From the NCBI GenBank assembly GCA_024405735.1, contig JAKSOF010000007.1:1-64000 (forward strand): 64,000 nucleotides of DNA, in the 5' to 3' direction. The notes below the pieces were generated by a model. That model had not been told where the DNA came from and searched no databases. It worked only from the letters and a program-made list of their open reading frames with translations. Below are positions 7,495 to 16,794 of this stretch, piece by piece. A program made the position numbers and the translations under genes. This DNA comes from Victivallaceae bacterium (GTDB taxonomy: Bacteria > Verrucomicrobiota > Lentisphaeria > Victivallales > Victivallaceae). Numbering within the stretch: the stretch's first letter is position 1; every line of letters begins with the position of its first letter.

Positions 7495-7537
7495 GGCGGA
7501 CGAGTTGGCTCAACTTCGTCCGCCGTTTCTTTTTTGT
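7495..7537 (+). terminator. Rho-independent terminator after rpmB
   Basis: GGCGGACGA and TCGTCCGCC form a 9-bp stem, extended by GTTG/CAAC in the loop, and are followed by GTTTCTTTTTTG. Confidence 0.8.
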
Positions 7538-7594
7538 TTTGGATTTTTTTTACGCGCCCGCGCGAGCGGGAGGTTTACGAAGGAGTTTTGAATT

Positions 7595-10500
7595 ATGGCG
7601 TTTCCTCCGATTTCCGGACAGGTGGATTTCCCCCAGTTGGAGCAGGAGATCCTGAAGTTCTGGCAGGAGCGGCAGATTTTTGCCAAGTCGCTCGACCAGA
7701 ATCGCGGCAAAGATGAATTTGTTTTTTACGACGGCCCGCCGTTTGCCACCGGCTTGCCCCACTACGGACATCTGCTCGCCGGGACGATCAAGGACGTCGT
7801 GCCCCGTTATCAGACGATGCGCGGCAAATATGTCGAACGCCGTTTCGGCTGGGATTGCCACGGTTTGCCGATCGAAGCTCTCGCGCAGGACGCGCTCGGC
7901 ATTTCCGGCGCCCACGAGATCAAGGCATTCGGTGTCGACAAGTTCAACGAGCAGTGCCGTTCGATGGTGCAACGCTATGTTTCCGAATGGCGCAACACCG
8001 TGACCCGGATGGGGCGATGGGTCGATTTCGATCACGATTACAAGACGATGGACCGTTCCTTCATGGAAACGATCTGGTGGGTTTTCAAGCGGCTCTGGGA
8101 TCAGGGGCGCGTCTACAAATCCTACCGGATCATGCCGTATTCGTGGAAACTTTCGACGCCGCTTTCCAACTTTGAAGCAGGAAGCAACTACAAGGAAGTT
8201 CAGGATCCTGCCGTCACGGTCCGCACTCCCGTGCTTTCGGGGAGCGATCCCGCGTGGGGCAAAACTTATTTGCTGGTGTGGACGACGACGCCTTGGACGC
8301 TTCCCGAAAACCTCGCGATCTGCGCCGGAGCCGAAATCGGCTACGTCGTCGTCCGCGATCTCACCGATCCCGAAAAGCCCTGCTATGTGATGGCGGAAGC
8401 GCGCCGCGCTTCGATCTTCAAAAAAGAGGGCACGTTTGAGATCGTCGCCACGATGAAAGGCGCCGCGCTCAAAGGATGGCGCTATCAGCCGATTTTTCCC
8501 TATTTCGCCGAATTGGCGCAGGAGGGATGCTTCGTCGTCCTCAACGACAATTACGTCAGCACCGACGACGGCGTCGGACTTGTCCATATCGCGCCCGCCT
8601 ACGGTGAAGACGACTTCCGCGTCTGCCGCGAAGCGGGGATCACCGCGATCGCCGATCCGCTGGATACGTCGTGCAACTTCACCGGCAAACTTCCCGAATA
8701 CGAGGGACGTTTCTGCAAGGACTGCGACAAGGACATCATTTCCCGGCTCAAGAGCGAGGGGAAACTCGTTCATCAAGCGACGATCACCCACAGTTATCCT
8801 TTCTGCGACCGTACCGACACGCCGCTCATCTACCGCGCGATCGAGGCGTGGTACGTCAAAGTCGAGGATCTTCACGAAAAACTTGCCGCCAACAATTCCG
8901 GAGTCCACTGGACGCCCGAATACGTCGGCGGAAAACGCTTCGGCAACTGGCTGGAAAATGCGCGCGACTGGAATATCAGCCGCAACCGTTTTTGGGGATC
9001 GTGCATCCCGATCTGGATCAACGACGACGATCCCGAAGACCGCATCTGCGTCGGCAGCGCCGCCGAATTGGAGGAACTTTCCGGCGAAAAGGTGGTCGAT
9101 CTGCACAAGCATTACATCGACAAGATCGTCATCCGCCGCGACGGCAAGACTTATCACCGCACGCCGGAAGTGCTCGACTGCTGGTTCGAGTCCGGTTCGA
9201 TGCCCTACGCGCAACAGCATTATCCCTTTGAAAACAAGGAGCATTTTGAAGCGAACTTCCCGGCGGATTTCATCGCCGAGGGACTCGATCAGACGCGCGG
9301 ATGGTTCTACACGCTGATGGTGCTCGGCACCTGCCTTTTCGGTCAGGCGCCTTACCGCAACGTCGTCGTCAACGGGCTTGTGCTCGCCGAGGACGGCCGC
9401 AAGATGTCCAAGCGGCTGAAAAATTATCCCGACCCGATGGAAGTCATCAACCGCTGCGGCGCCGATGCGTTGCGGCTCTTTATGCTCGGCAGTCAGGTCG
9501 TCCGCGCCGAAGACCTCAAGTTTTCGGAAGCCGGGGTGCGCGAAATCCTGCGCAGCGTGATGATCCCGATGTGGAATGCGCTGAGCTTTTTCGTCACTTA
9601 CGCCAATGTCGATCATTACGAACCTGAATCTGTCATCGCGCCTCCGGCGCATCCCGCGAATGTGCTTGACCGCTGGATCCTTTCCAGCGCGAGCCAGATG
9701 GTTCAGGAATTGCGCGAGGAGTTGGACAACTACAATTTGCAGAAAGCGGCGAACCGCTTCAGCCGTTTTATCGACGATCTGACCAACTGGTACATCCGCC
9801 GGAGCCGCCGCCGCTTCTGGAAAAGCGCGAGCGACACCGACAAGCGCGAAGCCTACGAGACGTTGCACTATGTTTTGCTGGTTTTCGCCAAGAGCGCGGC
9901 GCCTTTCATCCCCTTTACGACCGAGGCGATCTACCGCACGCTCCGCACCGCGTCGATGCCGGAATCGGTGCATCTTTGCGAATATCCTGTCCCCGACGAT
10001 TGCCGCGACGAGCGCCTTGAAGCGCAGATGCGCTATACGATGCTCGCCGTGACGCAGGGGCGTTTCCTCCGCACCGCCAACAACCTCAAGGTGCGTCAGC
10101 CGCTCGCCAAGGCGATCCTCGCCGCGCCCGATGCGGAAGTCGAAGCGATGCTCCGCGAAGCCGCGCCCATCATCGCCGAGGAACTCAACGTCAAGGGCGT
10201 CGAATTCTGCGCCGACGAGGAGGAACTGGTGAAGCGCAGTTGCAAGGCGAACTTCAAGGTGCTCGGCAAAAAACTCGGCAAGGAAATGAAAACCGCCGCC
10301 GCCAAAATCGAGCAGTTGACCAGCCGCGAGATCGGTGATATTCTTGCCGGCAAAGAGGTCGCCCTGACGCTCGAAAGCGGCACGGCCATCACTTTGACGC
10401 CGGAGGATCTCGTCATCCACCGCGAGGAAAAAGCCGGTCTTGTCGCCGCGAGCAGCGACGGCATCACCATTGCGCTTTCGACGGAGATCACTCCCGAGTT

Positions 10501-10750
10501 GGAACGCGAAGGATTTGCGCGTGAATTTGTCAGCAAGATCCAGAATCTCCGCAAGGAAGCCGGCTTCGACGTCGCCGACCGCATTCAGGTCACCTACGAA
10601 ATGCCGGAAAAGGAACTTGCCGCGATGACGGAATTCCACGATTATATCGCGGGCGAAATTCTGGCGACGAAACTGGAAGCAGGAAGTGGCGACACGGCGT
10701 TGGAACTCAACGGCGTCGATGTCAAAGTCACCGTGCGCTGTGAGAAATAA
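7595..10750 (+). CDS. ileS: Isoleucyl-tRNA synthetase (long, type-2-like)
   Basis: A 1051-residue class I synthetase charging tRNA-Ile. The HIGH motif appears as PHYGH at 55-59 and the KMSKS motif as KMSKR at 603-607. The editing domain lies between them. The motif context (GLPHYGHLLAG, WDCHGLPIE) and the length resemble the eukaryote-like/type 2 IleS group, members of which are often mupirocin-insensitive; that property is not shown here. AAGGAG precedes the ATG. It is the first gene of a tight run with apbE (3-bp gap) and the RluA gene. Confidence 0.95.
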   Translation: MAFPPISGQVDFPQLEQEILKFWQERQIFAKSLDQNRGKDEFVFYDGPPFATGLPHYGHLLAGTIKDVVPRYQTMRGKYVERRFGWDCHGLPIEALAQDALGISGAHEIKAFGVDKFNEQCRSMVQRYVSEWRNTVTRMGRWVDFDHDYKTMDRSFMETIWWVFKRLWDQGRVYKSYRIMPYSWKLSTPLSNFEAGSNYKEVQDPAVTVRTPVLSGSDPAWGKTYLLVWTTTPWTLPENLAICAGAEIGYVVVRDLTDPEKPCYVMAEARRASIFKKEGTFEIVATMKGAALKGWRYQPIFPYFAELAQEGCFVVLNDNYVSTDDGVGLVHIAPAYGEDDFRVCREAGITAIADPLDTSCNFTGKLPEYEGRFCKDCDKDIISRLKSEGKLVHQATITHSYPFCDRTDTPLIYRAIEAWYVKVEDLHEKLAANNSGVHWTPEYVGGKRFGNWLENARDWNISRNRFWGSCIPIWINDDDPEDRICVGSAAELEELSGEKVVDLHKHYIDKIVIRRDGKTYHRTPEVLDCWFESGSMPYAQQHYPFENKEHFEANFPADFIAEGLDQTRGWFYTLMVLGTCLFGQAPYRNVVVNGLVLAEDGRKMSKRLKNYPDPMEVINRCGADALRLFMLGSQVVRAEDLKFSEAGVREILRSVMIPMWNALSFFVTYANVDHYEPESVIAPPAHPANVLDRWILSSASQMVQELREELDNYNLQKAANRFSRFIDDLTNWYIRRSRRRFWKSASDTDKREAYETLHYVLLVFAKSAAPFIPFTTEAIYRTLRTASMPESVHLCEYPVPDDCRDERLEAQMRYTMLAVTQGRFLRTANNLKVRQPLAKAILAAPDAEVEAMLREAAPIIAEELNVKGVEFCADEEELVKRSCKANFKVLGKKLGKEMKTAAAKIEQLTSREIGDILAGKEVALTLESGTAITLTPEDLVIHREEKAGLVAASSDGITIALSTEITPELEREGFAREFVSKIQNLRKEAGFDVADRIQVTYEMPEKELAAMTEFHDYIAGEILATKLEAGSGDTALELNGVDVKVTVRCEK

Positions 10751-10753
10751 ACG

Positions 10754-11722
10754 ATGACCCGGCGTACCGCATCGGGCGTGATTTTCGCCGTACTTGTACT
10801 GGCGGCGATGGCGTTTTTTCTCTTTCGCCCCGCGGAAAAACCGATGCGGCGCAGCGTCACGTTTACGACGATGGGCACGATCGCCCGTTTTGACTGGTAC
10901 GCGACGGCAAAAGTCGCCGGAGAAGCGACTTTTGCCGCCAATGCGGCGTTTCAGCAAGTTGTTTCGGCGTGTAATCTGCGCGACCAAAAAAGCGAATTAT
11001 CGCGTCTCAACGCCACGGCGGACAAGGAGCCTTTTGTCTGCTCGGATACGCTGTGGGGGATTTTGACGGAGGCGCGCCGCGCTTATCAGATGAGCGGCGG
11101 CGCGTTTGACATCACCGTCAAACCTCTGATGGATCTGTGGGGCTTTTACCGCAAACGGGAAACTTTGCCGCCCCCCGAAGAGATCGCGGCGGTGCGCCGG
11201 CTGGTCGGAATGGAACACGTGATCTGGAACGACGCGAAACACAGCGTTTTCTTTTCCGTCAAAAATATGGCGTTGGATCTTGACGGGATCGCCAAGGGTT
11301 ATGCGCTCGACCGCGCGGCGGAAGCGGCGATGCGGTGCGGTGTCACGCAAGGCGTGCTCGACCTCGGCGGCAATTTGCGGCTGCTGGCGCCTTTCCCCGG
11401 TCAAAAAAGTTTTTCCGTCGGCATCAGGACTCCGGACGGGAGCCGCCGGACGAAACCGTGTGAGGAATTGACAAACCTTGCCGGAAACGTCGGTATTTCG
11501 ACTTCCGGCAACTACGAGCGTTTTGTCGTCTATCAGGGGAAACGCTACGGACATATCCTTGATGCAAAAACGGGATTTCCGGCGGAATACCGCTACTCCG
11601 CAACGGTGGTCGCCCCCGATGCCGTGACGGCGGACTGGATGTCGACAACGTGTTATCTGCGCCCCGATCTCGCTTCGGAATTCCGCAAAAAAGGCATCAT
11701 CGCCGTTTTGGTGGAGCCGTGA
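10754..11722 (+). CDS. apbE: FAD:protein FMN transferase ApbE
   Basis: A 322-residue exported protein anchored by an N-terminal hydrophobic segment (residues about 6-25). It attaches FMN covalently to threonines of flavoproteins such as the Rnf/Nqr subunits. Family motifs visible are GGAFDITVKPL, LDLDGIAKGYALD, LGGN and ISTSGNYERF, with a Mg-site region DAVTADWMST near the end. No rnf or nqr genes are in the window, so the target is unknown. Confidence 0.9.
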   Translation: MTRRTASGVIFAVLVLAAMAFFLFRPAEKPMRRSVTFTTMGTIARFDWYATAKVAGEATFAANAAFQQVVSACNLRDQKSELSRLNATADKEPFVCSDTLWGILTEARRAYQMSGGAFDITVKPLMDLWGFYRKRETLPPPEEIAAVRRLVGMEHVIWNDAKHSVFFSVKNMALDLDGIAKGYALDRAAEAAMRCGVTQGVLDLGGNLRLLAPFPGQKSFSVGIRTPDGSRRTKPCEELTNLAGNVGISTSGNYERFVVYQGKRYGHILDAKTGFPAEYRYSATVVAPDAVTADWMSTTCYLRPDLASEFRKKGIIAVLVEP

Positions 11723-12663
11723 AAGTCAATTCCCGAAACGGCGCGGAACGCATCGTCAAAAGCAGCATCAACTGGGATGCGGCGGGGACTGCTTTGCTTC
11801 ATTTTCTTGCCGGCCGCTTCACTTACCGGAGTACGGAGGAGTGGGAAAAACTCATCCTTGACGGTACGGTGACGTGCAACGAGCAAACAGTGCCGCCCGG
11901 AAAAATCCTTGCCGTCGGCGACGTCGTCGAATACCGTCCGGGCGAACTCGTCGAGCCTCCGGCGGAACTTTCCTATCAGATTTTGTACGAAGACCGCGAT
12001 CTTCTCGTCATTGACAAGCCGGGAAATCTCTGCGTACATCCGGCGGGACCATTTTTCAAGCACACGCTGTGGTATCTGCTCCGCGAAAAATACGGTGAAT
12101 CGCTTCATTTCGTCAACCGCCTCGACCGGGAAACAAGCGGCGCGATGATCGTCGCGCTCCGTCCGGAGATCGCGGCGAAACTGGAGCGCGCCGAAATGAA
12201 AAAGAGCTACCTTGTCCTCGTTCACGGCGATTTTCCGGAAACGCTGACGGCGGAGGGATTTCTCTTTCACGATCCTGTTTCCGTCATCCGCAAAAAACGG
12301 CGTTACGCGGCAACTGCGCCCGAAAACGTCAAGCGCGAAAACTGTCTTACCACATTTGCCAAACGCTCCGGGAACGGTAATTTTTCGCTTCTGGAAGCGA
12401 CGCTCGGGACGGGGCGGATGCACCAGATCCGCGCGACGCTTTCTTCTCTGGGGTATCCCGTTGTCGGCGACAAACTTTACGGCTTGGATGAAAATTTCTA
12501 TTTGCGGCAGAAGCACGACGCTTTGACCGATGCCGATCATGCGGCGCTGATTTTGCCGCGGCAGGCGCTTCACGCGTGGAAACTTGCCTTTTCTCATCCC
12601 GTGAGCGGCGAAAAAATCGTCTGTACGGCGCCGGAACCGGGATTTTTTTCAAATTTGATTTGA
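11719..12663 (+). CDS. RluA-family pseudouridine synthase
   Basis: A 314-residue RNA-modifying enzyme. An S4-like RNA-binding stretch (EEWEKLILDGTVTCN) is followed by the catalytic domain with the RluA signature NRLDRETSGAM, in which the aspartate is catalytic. I place the start at GTG 11719, which overlaps the apbE stop (GTGA) with GGTGGAG just upstream; the frame itself is open further 5'. Substrate (rRNA or tRNA position) cannot be assigned. Its stop overlaps the -35 box of the tRNA-Gly promoter. Confidence 0.85.
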   Translation: MKVNSRNGAERIVKSSINWDAAGTALLHFLAGRFTYRSTEEWEKLILDGTVTCNEQTVPPGKILAVGDVVEYRPGELVEPPAELSYQILYEDRDLLVIDKPGNLCVHPAGPFFKHTLWYLLREKYGESLHFVNRLDRETSGAMIVALRPEIAAKLERAEMKKSYLVLVHGDFPETLTAEGFLFHDPVSVIRKKRRYAATAPENVKRENCLTTFAKRSGNGNFSLLEATLGTGRMHQIRATLSSLGYPVVGDKLYGLDENFYLRQKHDALTDADHAALILPRQALHAWKLAFSHPVSGEKIVCTAPEPGFFSNLI

Positions 12664-12688
12664 CAAGTCGGAAAAAACGCTCTATATT
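12660..12688 (+). promoter_or_regulatory. Strong promoter of the tRNA-Gly pair
   Basis: Consensus TTGACA, a 17-nt spacer and TATATT, ending 14 nt before the first tRNA. This is the best promoter in the window. Confidence 0.75.
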
Positions 12689-12702
12689 ATAGAACACAAC
12701 AA

Positions 12703-12778
12703 GCGAGTGTAGCTCAGTTGGTAGAGCATCACGTTGCCAACGTGATTGTCGCCGGTTCGATTCCGGTCACTCGCTCCA
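12703..12778 (+). tRNA. tRNA-Gly (GCC), copy 1
   Basis: 76 nt. Acceptor stem GCGAGTG/CACTCGC, anticodon loop TTGCCAA (GCC), T arm GGTTCGATTCC, encoded CCA. Confidence 0.95.
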
Positions 12779-12802
12779 TTTTTTATGTTGTGCATTTCAA
12801 GT

Positions 12803-12878
12803 GCGAGTGTAGCTCAGTTGGTAGAGCATCACGTTGCCAACGTGATTGTCGCCGGTTCGATTCCGGTCACTCGCTCCA
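12803..12878 (+). tRNA. tRNA-Gly (GCC), copy 2
   Basis: Identical to the first copy over all 76 nt, 24 bp downstream. Both are presumably made from the single promoter at 12660-12688. The identity points to recent duplication or gene conversion. Confidence 0.95.
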
Positions 12879-12880
12879 TT

Positions 12881-13724
12881 TTTTTTGCCTTGATGGCAAA
12901 AAAAGTGAAATGCGACGAAAGGCGCATTTCGTTTCACAGACGCGTCATCATTGCGTAATTTTGTCTTTTCCCGGGTGCATTCGTGTTTATTCGCGATTAA
13001 AAATACCGTCGGGCGGGGAAATACAGAGCGTGAGCGGTACAAAGAGAGGACAACCGTACCGGTTTTCCCCTCTTTGCAATCTTCCTTTTTCCTTGCGTCC
13101 GCGATTTGTGCGAATGGGGTAATTCCCTTAATTTCGTACGCCTGCGTTCGCCTCATTACATTCGGCTCACTCGCGGCTACCGTGCTCGTCTACGGTCGCA
13201 TTTCCCCCTTAAAATCTGCGATTTTCGGGGGAGCCCCCGCGCTCCCGCGCATTCCGTCTTCGCCCTGCGGGCTACGCCGTGACGAGCCGTTCCTCATTTG
13301 GCTTGTCCGCCATAGCCTTGGCGGAGGTGGATACTCGCGGCTTCGCGTATGGTAGTTTTTATTTTTCTTCCAACTGTTTGCGCATTTCCGCATTGCGGGC
13401 AATGCGTAAAATCGCTCCCATCCGACTGCGCGCTCGGCGGCAACCGCCTCGCATCCGACGGCAATTTAATGTGTGCGGTTTTTCATTTCGCCCGCAGGGC
13501 GAGAGAAACATCAGCGTGGGAGTATCGCATCTCGGGCAGTCGGGCGGACGGCGCGCGAAAGCGCGAAGTATTAGCCCGCGTGGGACGCCCGTCCTCTTTG
13601 CGGTAACAAACAGACGAGCCCGCAGAGATTTGCGGTGACATTCGTTTAGAGTGCGGACAAAACGATTATCCGCAAATATCTGCGGCAACTACAGATCCCG
13701 CCTGTGGCGGGCGCTTGGGGAGTT
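12881..13724. other. Gene-free stretch with hairpins and a dispersed repeat
   Basis: No open frame here has a plausible ribosome site or recognisable protein. The region has several perfect hairpins, for example GAAATGCG/CGCATTTC at about 12906-12931, TCCGCCA/TGGCGGA near 13306-13325 and CCGCAAA-type arms near 13670. It also carries one copy of the 38-bp dispersed repeat. It looks like accumulated repeat debris rather than a gene; a structured RNA is not excluded. Confidence 0.5.
12975..13012. repeat. 38-bp dispersed repeat, copy 1
   Basis: GTGCATTCGTGTTTATTCGC followed by GATTAAAAATACCGTCGG. It differs at two positions from the copy at 19099-19136. Confidence 0.7.
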
Positions 13725-13751
13725 AAGAGGGCGCGGCGTGAGCGCCCTCTT
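13725..13751. terminator. Hairpin 3' of the oxidoreductase gene
   Basis: AAGAGGGCG and CGCCCTCTT form a 9-bp stem around a 9-nt loop, 22 bp beyond the stop of the minus-strand gene. There is no strong T run, so function as a terminator is uncertain. Confidence 0.45.
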
Positions 13752-13772
13752 GCTCCCATTGGTCGATTTTTC

Positions 13773-14984
13773 TTACTTGTTGCGCGAGAAATCGTAATTT
13801 TCGATATCATCGGGCAGGGCGGGGATGTCGTAAGGCATACCGCCGGTGCGGACGGATTTCGCGCCGAGGACGCCTGCGGCGACCGCGTAACGCGCGCCCT
13901 GGGGCGTCGAAGTCGGGACTTCCTTACCGCGGAGGACGTCGAGGAAATTCTGGATAATGACGGGATCGGCGCCGCCGTGACCTTCGCCCGGAGGCGGCAT
14001 ACGGTAGGTGATGTCACCTTCGTTGCGATAACCGTCCTGACGGCGCGTCCAGACCTGAAGTTTGGTTCCTTCGCCGTCGTCGCCGAAGTTCTCGATGCGG
14101 CCCTTGGTGCCGATCACGGTGTAGTTGCGCCAGCCGTCGGGCGTGAAGTGGCATTGCAGATAGCACGCCTGGACTCCGTTGGCGAGTTGCAGATTGACCA
14201 TATTGATGTCTTCGTTGTTGACGACGGGGTAGAAATCCTTGAGTTCCCTGGCGGGCCAGTGATCGTTGCTCCAGCAGGAAGTGATGTCAAGTTTATCCTT
14301 GTAGAGATGTTCTTCTCCGGCGGGGCGGCGGGGCACCTGATTGTAGACCGAGAGGCTTCCGATGCCGTTGACGCGCGCGGTGCGCGAACCGGCGAGCCAG
14401 TGGATGATGTCGATGTCGTGCGCGCCCTTTTGCAGCAGCAGCGAGCAGGTGTTTTTGGTGTCGGCGTGCCAGTCGCGGAAATAGGCGTCGCCGCCGTAGG
14501 AAACGAAGTGGCGGCACCAGATCGCCTTGACTTCGCCGATCGTGCCGGATTCAATGATCTCGCGCATTTTGCGCGTGAAATTCATATAGCGCATATTGTG
14601 GCCGAGCATCAAGCGCGTTTCATTGTCCTTGGCGGTGCGCAAAATGCGGTCGGCGCCCTCGATGGAAATGGCGATGGGTTTTTCCAGATAAACCGGAATT
14701 TTGTGCTGTAAGCAATAACAGGCGATCTCCTCGTGCAAAAAGTCGGGGCAGGTGATGAAAACGCCGTCGAGATGTTCTTTTTCCAACATCTCCTTGTAGT
14801 CGGCGTAGACATTGGGGGTGTGGTTGAATTTTTTCTGATGACGGGTGATGAAACCGTCGCGCTGTAACTGGTAGGGGTCGGCTCCGGCGACGACGAGCGC
14901 GCCGTTCTGCGGTTGATGCGCCCAGTCGGAAAGCGAGCCGCGCCCGCAGGTGCCGATGACGCCGAGATGAAGTTCTTTTGCCAT
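13773..14984 (-). CDS. Gfo/Idh/MocA-family oxidoreductase
   Basis: A 403-residue NAD(P)-dependent sugar or inositol dehydrogenase-like protein. The Rossmann start is LGVIGTCGRGS, and the family EKP motif (YLEKPIAI, catalytic lysine) is present near residue 99. The C-terminal half carries the beta-sheet domain. There is no signal peptide. AAGGAGG precedes the ATG. It stands alone on the minus strand, so the substrate cannot be guessed from neighbours. Such proteins are abundant in carbohydrate-degrading PVC bacteria. Confidence 0.85.
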   Translation of the reverse strand: MAKELHLGVIGTCGRGSLSDWAHQPQNGALVVAGADPYQLQRDGFITRHQKKFNHTPNVYADYKEMLEKEHLDGVFITCPDFLHEEIACYCLQHKIPVYLEKPIAISIEGADRILRTAKDNETRLMLGHNMRYMNFTRKMREIIESGTIGEVKAIWCRHFVSYGGDAYFRDWHADTKNTCSLLLQKGAHDIDIIHWLAGSRTARVNGIGSLSVYNQVPRRPAGEEHLYKDKLDITSCWSNDHWPARELKDFYPVVNNEDINMVNLQLANGVQACYLQCHFTPDGWRNYTVIGTKGRIENFGDDGEGTKLQVWTRRQDGYRNEGDITYRMPPPGEGHGGADPVIIQNFLDVLRGKEVPTSTPQGARYAVAAGVLGAKSVRTGGMPYDIPALPDDIENYDFSRNK

Positions 14985-15103
14985 AATTTCCTCCTTGTTG
15001 GGTTGACGCTTTTAACATAGCGCAAACGGCATCAAAGGGAAAGAGTAGAAAAATGCCTTTTGTGGTATTTTTGTGCTTTCTTCTTGACGGAGATGTGAAA
15101 TCG

Positions 15104-15760
15104 TCAATCGGCGTTTCGGGGTTGATCCTGCGGCGCCCATGCGTATTTTTGGCGGTCTTTCGCCGTGATTTTGCGGACGATCCGCGCCGGATTGCCGGCG
15201 ACGAGCGTATCGGCGGGCACGTCGCGGATGACGACGCTTCCCGCCGCGATCACGGCGTTGTCGCCGATGGTGACGCCGCCCAGGATCGTCGAACTGCCAC
15301 CGATCCACACGTTGTTGCCGACGGTGACGGGGAAAGCGTATTCCCAGCCGTCGATCCGGTCCTGCATATCCAATGGGTGCCCGGCGGCGAGGATCGAAAC
15401 GTTGGGGGCGATCCACACGTTGTCGCCGAACTTGCAGAAATTGCCGTCCAATACGATGAAATTATAATTGGCGAAAAAGTTTTCACCGACCTCGATCCGG
15501 AATCCGTAGTCGCATTTGAAAGGCGGCAATATATTGCAGTTTTTGCCGATTTTGCCGAAAATTTTAGCGAGAAAATCCCGCCGCTCTTTGACTTGCGACG
15601 GCTTCAATTGGTTGTATTCGTAAAGCGAATCCTGGATCTTGAAGCGGTACGCCGCCATTTCCGTTGTCCGGTTCGGATTGTAGAGCAAACCTTTTTCCGC
15701 TTTTTCCTGCTCCGTCATTTTGCCGGGGATCGGCTTGCAGAGCACCACGCGTTTTTTCAT
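15104..15760 (-). CDS. Sugar O-acetyltransferase (maltose/galactoside acetyltransferase type)
   Basis: A 218-residue left-handed beta-helix hexapeptide enzyme that acetylates a sugar hydroxyl using acetyl-CoA. The N-terminal Mac domain (EKGLLYNPN, AYRFKIQDSLYEYN) and the hexapeptide strings NVWIGGSSTILGGVTIGDNA and VVIRDVPADTLVAGNPARIV are typical of LacA/Maa/NodL proteins; the active-site histidine is in AAGHPLD. It starts 12 bp after the argB stop, so both are one transcript. Start 15760 has AAGGA upstream; an internal ATG at 15718 matches the common start of the family and remains possible. Confidence 0.85.
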   Translation of the reverse strand: MKKRVVLCKPIPGKMTEQEKAEKGLLYNPNRTTEMAAYRFKIQDSLYEYNQLKPSQVKERRDFLAKIFGKIGKNCNILPPFKCDYGFRIEVGENFFANYNFIVLDGNFCKFGDNVWIAPNVSILAAGHPLDMQDRIDGWEYAFPVTVGNNVWIGGSSTILGGVTIGDNAVIAAGSVVIRDVPADTLVAGNPARIVRKITAKDRQKYAWAPQDQPRNAD

Positions 15761-15772
15761 CGCGCCAAATCC

Positions 15773-16666
15773 TTACATCGCGGAATCACTGCGCACGATC
15801 TGGGTGCCGACGCCCTGCGAGGTGAAAATTTCCAGCAGCAACGAGTGGGTCTGGCGTCCGTCGATGAGGTGGACTTTGTTGATGCCGGCGTTGAGGGCTT
15901 CGACGCAACTGGCGATTTTTGGGAGCATCCCGCCGGAAAGAACGCCCTGCCGGATCAATTCGTCGATGTCGCAGGTGCGGATGGTGGGGATGACGCTTGT
16001 TTCGTCGTTACAGTCGGAAAGAACACCGGGCACGTCGCTCATAAAGACGAGTTTGCGGGCGTGAAGCGCTTCGGCGATCTTGCAGGCGGCGCGGTCGGCG
16101 TTGATGTTGTAGACTTGACCGTCGATGCCGATGCCGAGCGGCGTGACGACGGGGATGAATCCCTGATTGATCGCATCGAGGATGGGCGTCGCGTTGACGC
16201 CGACGACTTCGCCGACGAAGCCGATGTCCTGTTGCGTGCCGTTTTCGGGATCGACGGCTTGCGTTTTGATCGCTTTCAATACCTGCTTGCCGGAAATGCC
16301 GCAGCAGTTGCCGCCCGCCTGATTGCCGAGATCCAGCAGATTGCGGTTGACCTGATTGTGAAGCACGTCGTCGACGACCTTGATGGTCGCGTCGTCGGTG
16401 TAACGCAAGCCGAAAACGAATTTGGTCTGGATGTTGCGTTTTTTGAGTTCGGCGGAAATCGCTTTGCCGCCGCCGTGAACGATGACCGGTTTGATGCCGA
16501 TGGCTTCGAGCATCACGATGTCGCACATCGTGCGGCGGACGAGTTCGGGATCCTCCATCGCGCTGCCGCCGAATTTGACGACAAAGAGCGAATTGCGGAA
16601 CTTCTGGATGTAGGGCAAAGCCTCGACCAAAACATTGGCTTTATCGATAAAAGTGTTGATCGCCAT
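15773..16666 (-). CDS. argB: Acetylglutamate kinase
   Basis: A 297-residue enzyme phosphorylating N-acetylglutamate in arginine synthesis. Visible are VVKFGGSAM near the start (ATP site), VHGGGKAIS, and NINADRAACKIAEAL in the substrate/nucleotide region. GGAGG lies 6 nt before the chosen ATG; the frame is open further upstream but lacks support. It is transcribed divergently from lepA and leads an operon with the acetyltransferase. No other arg gene is present. Confidence 0.93.
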   Translation of the reverse strand: MAINTFIDKANVLVEALPYIQKFRNSLFVVKFGGSAMEDPELVRRTMCDIVMLEAIGIKPVIVHGGGKAISAELKKRNIQTKFVFGLRYTDDATIKVVDDVLHNQVNRNLLDLGNQAGGNCCGISGKQVLKAIKTQAVDPENGTQQDIGFVGEVVGVNATPILDAINQGFIPVVTPLGIGIDGQVYNINADRAACKIAEALHARKLVFMSDVPGVLSDCNDETSVIPTIRTCDIDELIRQGVLSGGMLPKIASCVEALNAGINKVHLIDGRQTHSLLLEIFTSQGVGTQIVRSDSAM

Positions 16667-16691
16667 AAAAAACCTCCGTGTTTCACGCAAT

Positions 16692-16720
16692 AATATACAA
16701 CGGCAGACGCGTCGGCGCAA
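16692..16720 (-). promoter_or_regulatory. Promoter of argB
   Basis: On the minus strand TTGCGC (16715-16720), 17 nt, TATATT (16692-16697), about 25 bp before the start codon. Confidence 0.5.
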
Positions 16721-16728
16721 ATGAAATG

Positions 16729-16757
16729 TTGAAAAACCCGTCATGCGGTGGTATCTT
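16729..16757 (+). promoter_or_regulatory. Promoter of lepA
   Basis: TTGAAA, 17 nt, TATCTT. The box lies upstream of AAAGGA and the ATG at 16795, which excludes the more upstream in-frame starts. Confidence 0.5.
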
Positions 16758-16794
16758 ATATGGAATATCAAGGAAACAAAGGACTGTTTTATCT

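Noticed and set aside
7550-10987. A 1145-codon open frame on the minus strand opposite ileS
   Set aside because: It is the antisense of a well-supported synthetase with strong GC-biased codons; its translation is rich in Arg, Asp, Phe and His and has no recognisable domain.
12951-13355. A 134-codon frame in the gene-free region
   Set aside because: No ribosome site, unusual composition, spans a dispersed repeat and several hairpins.
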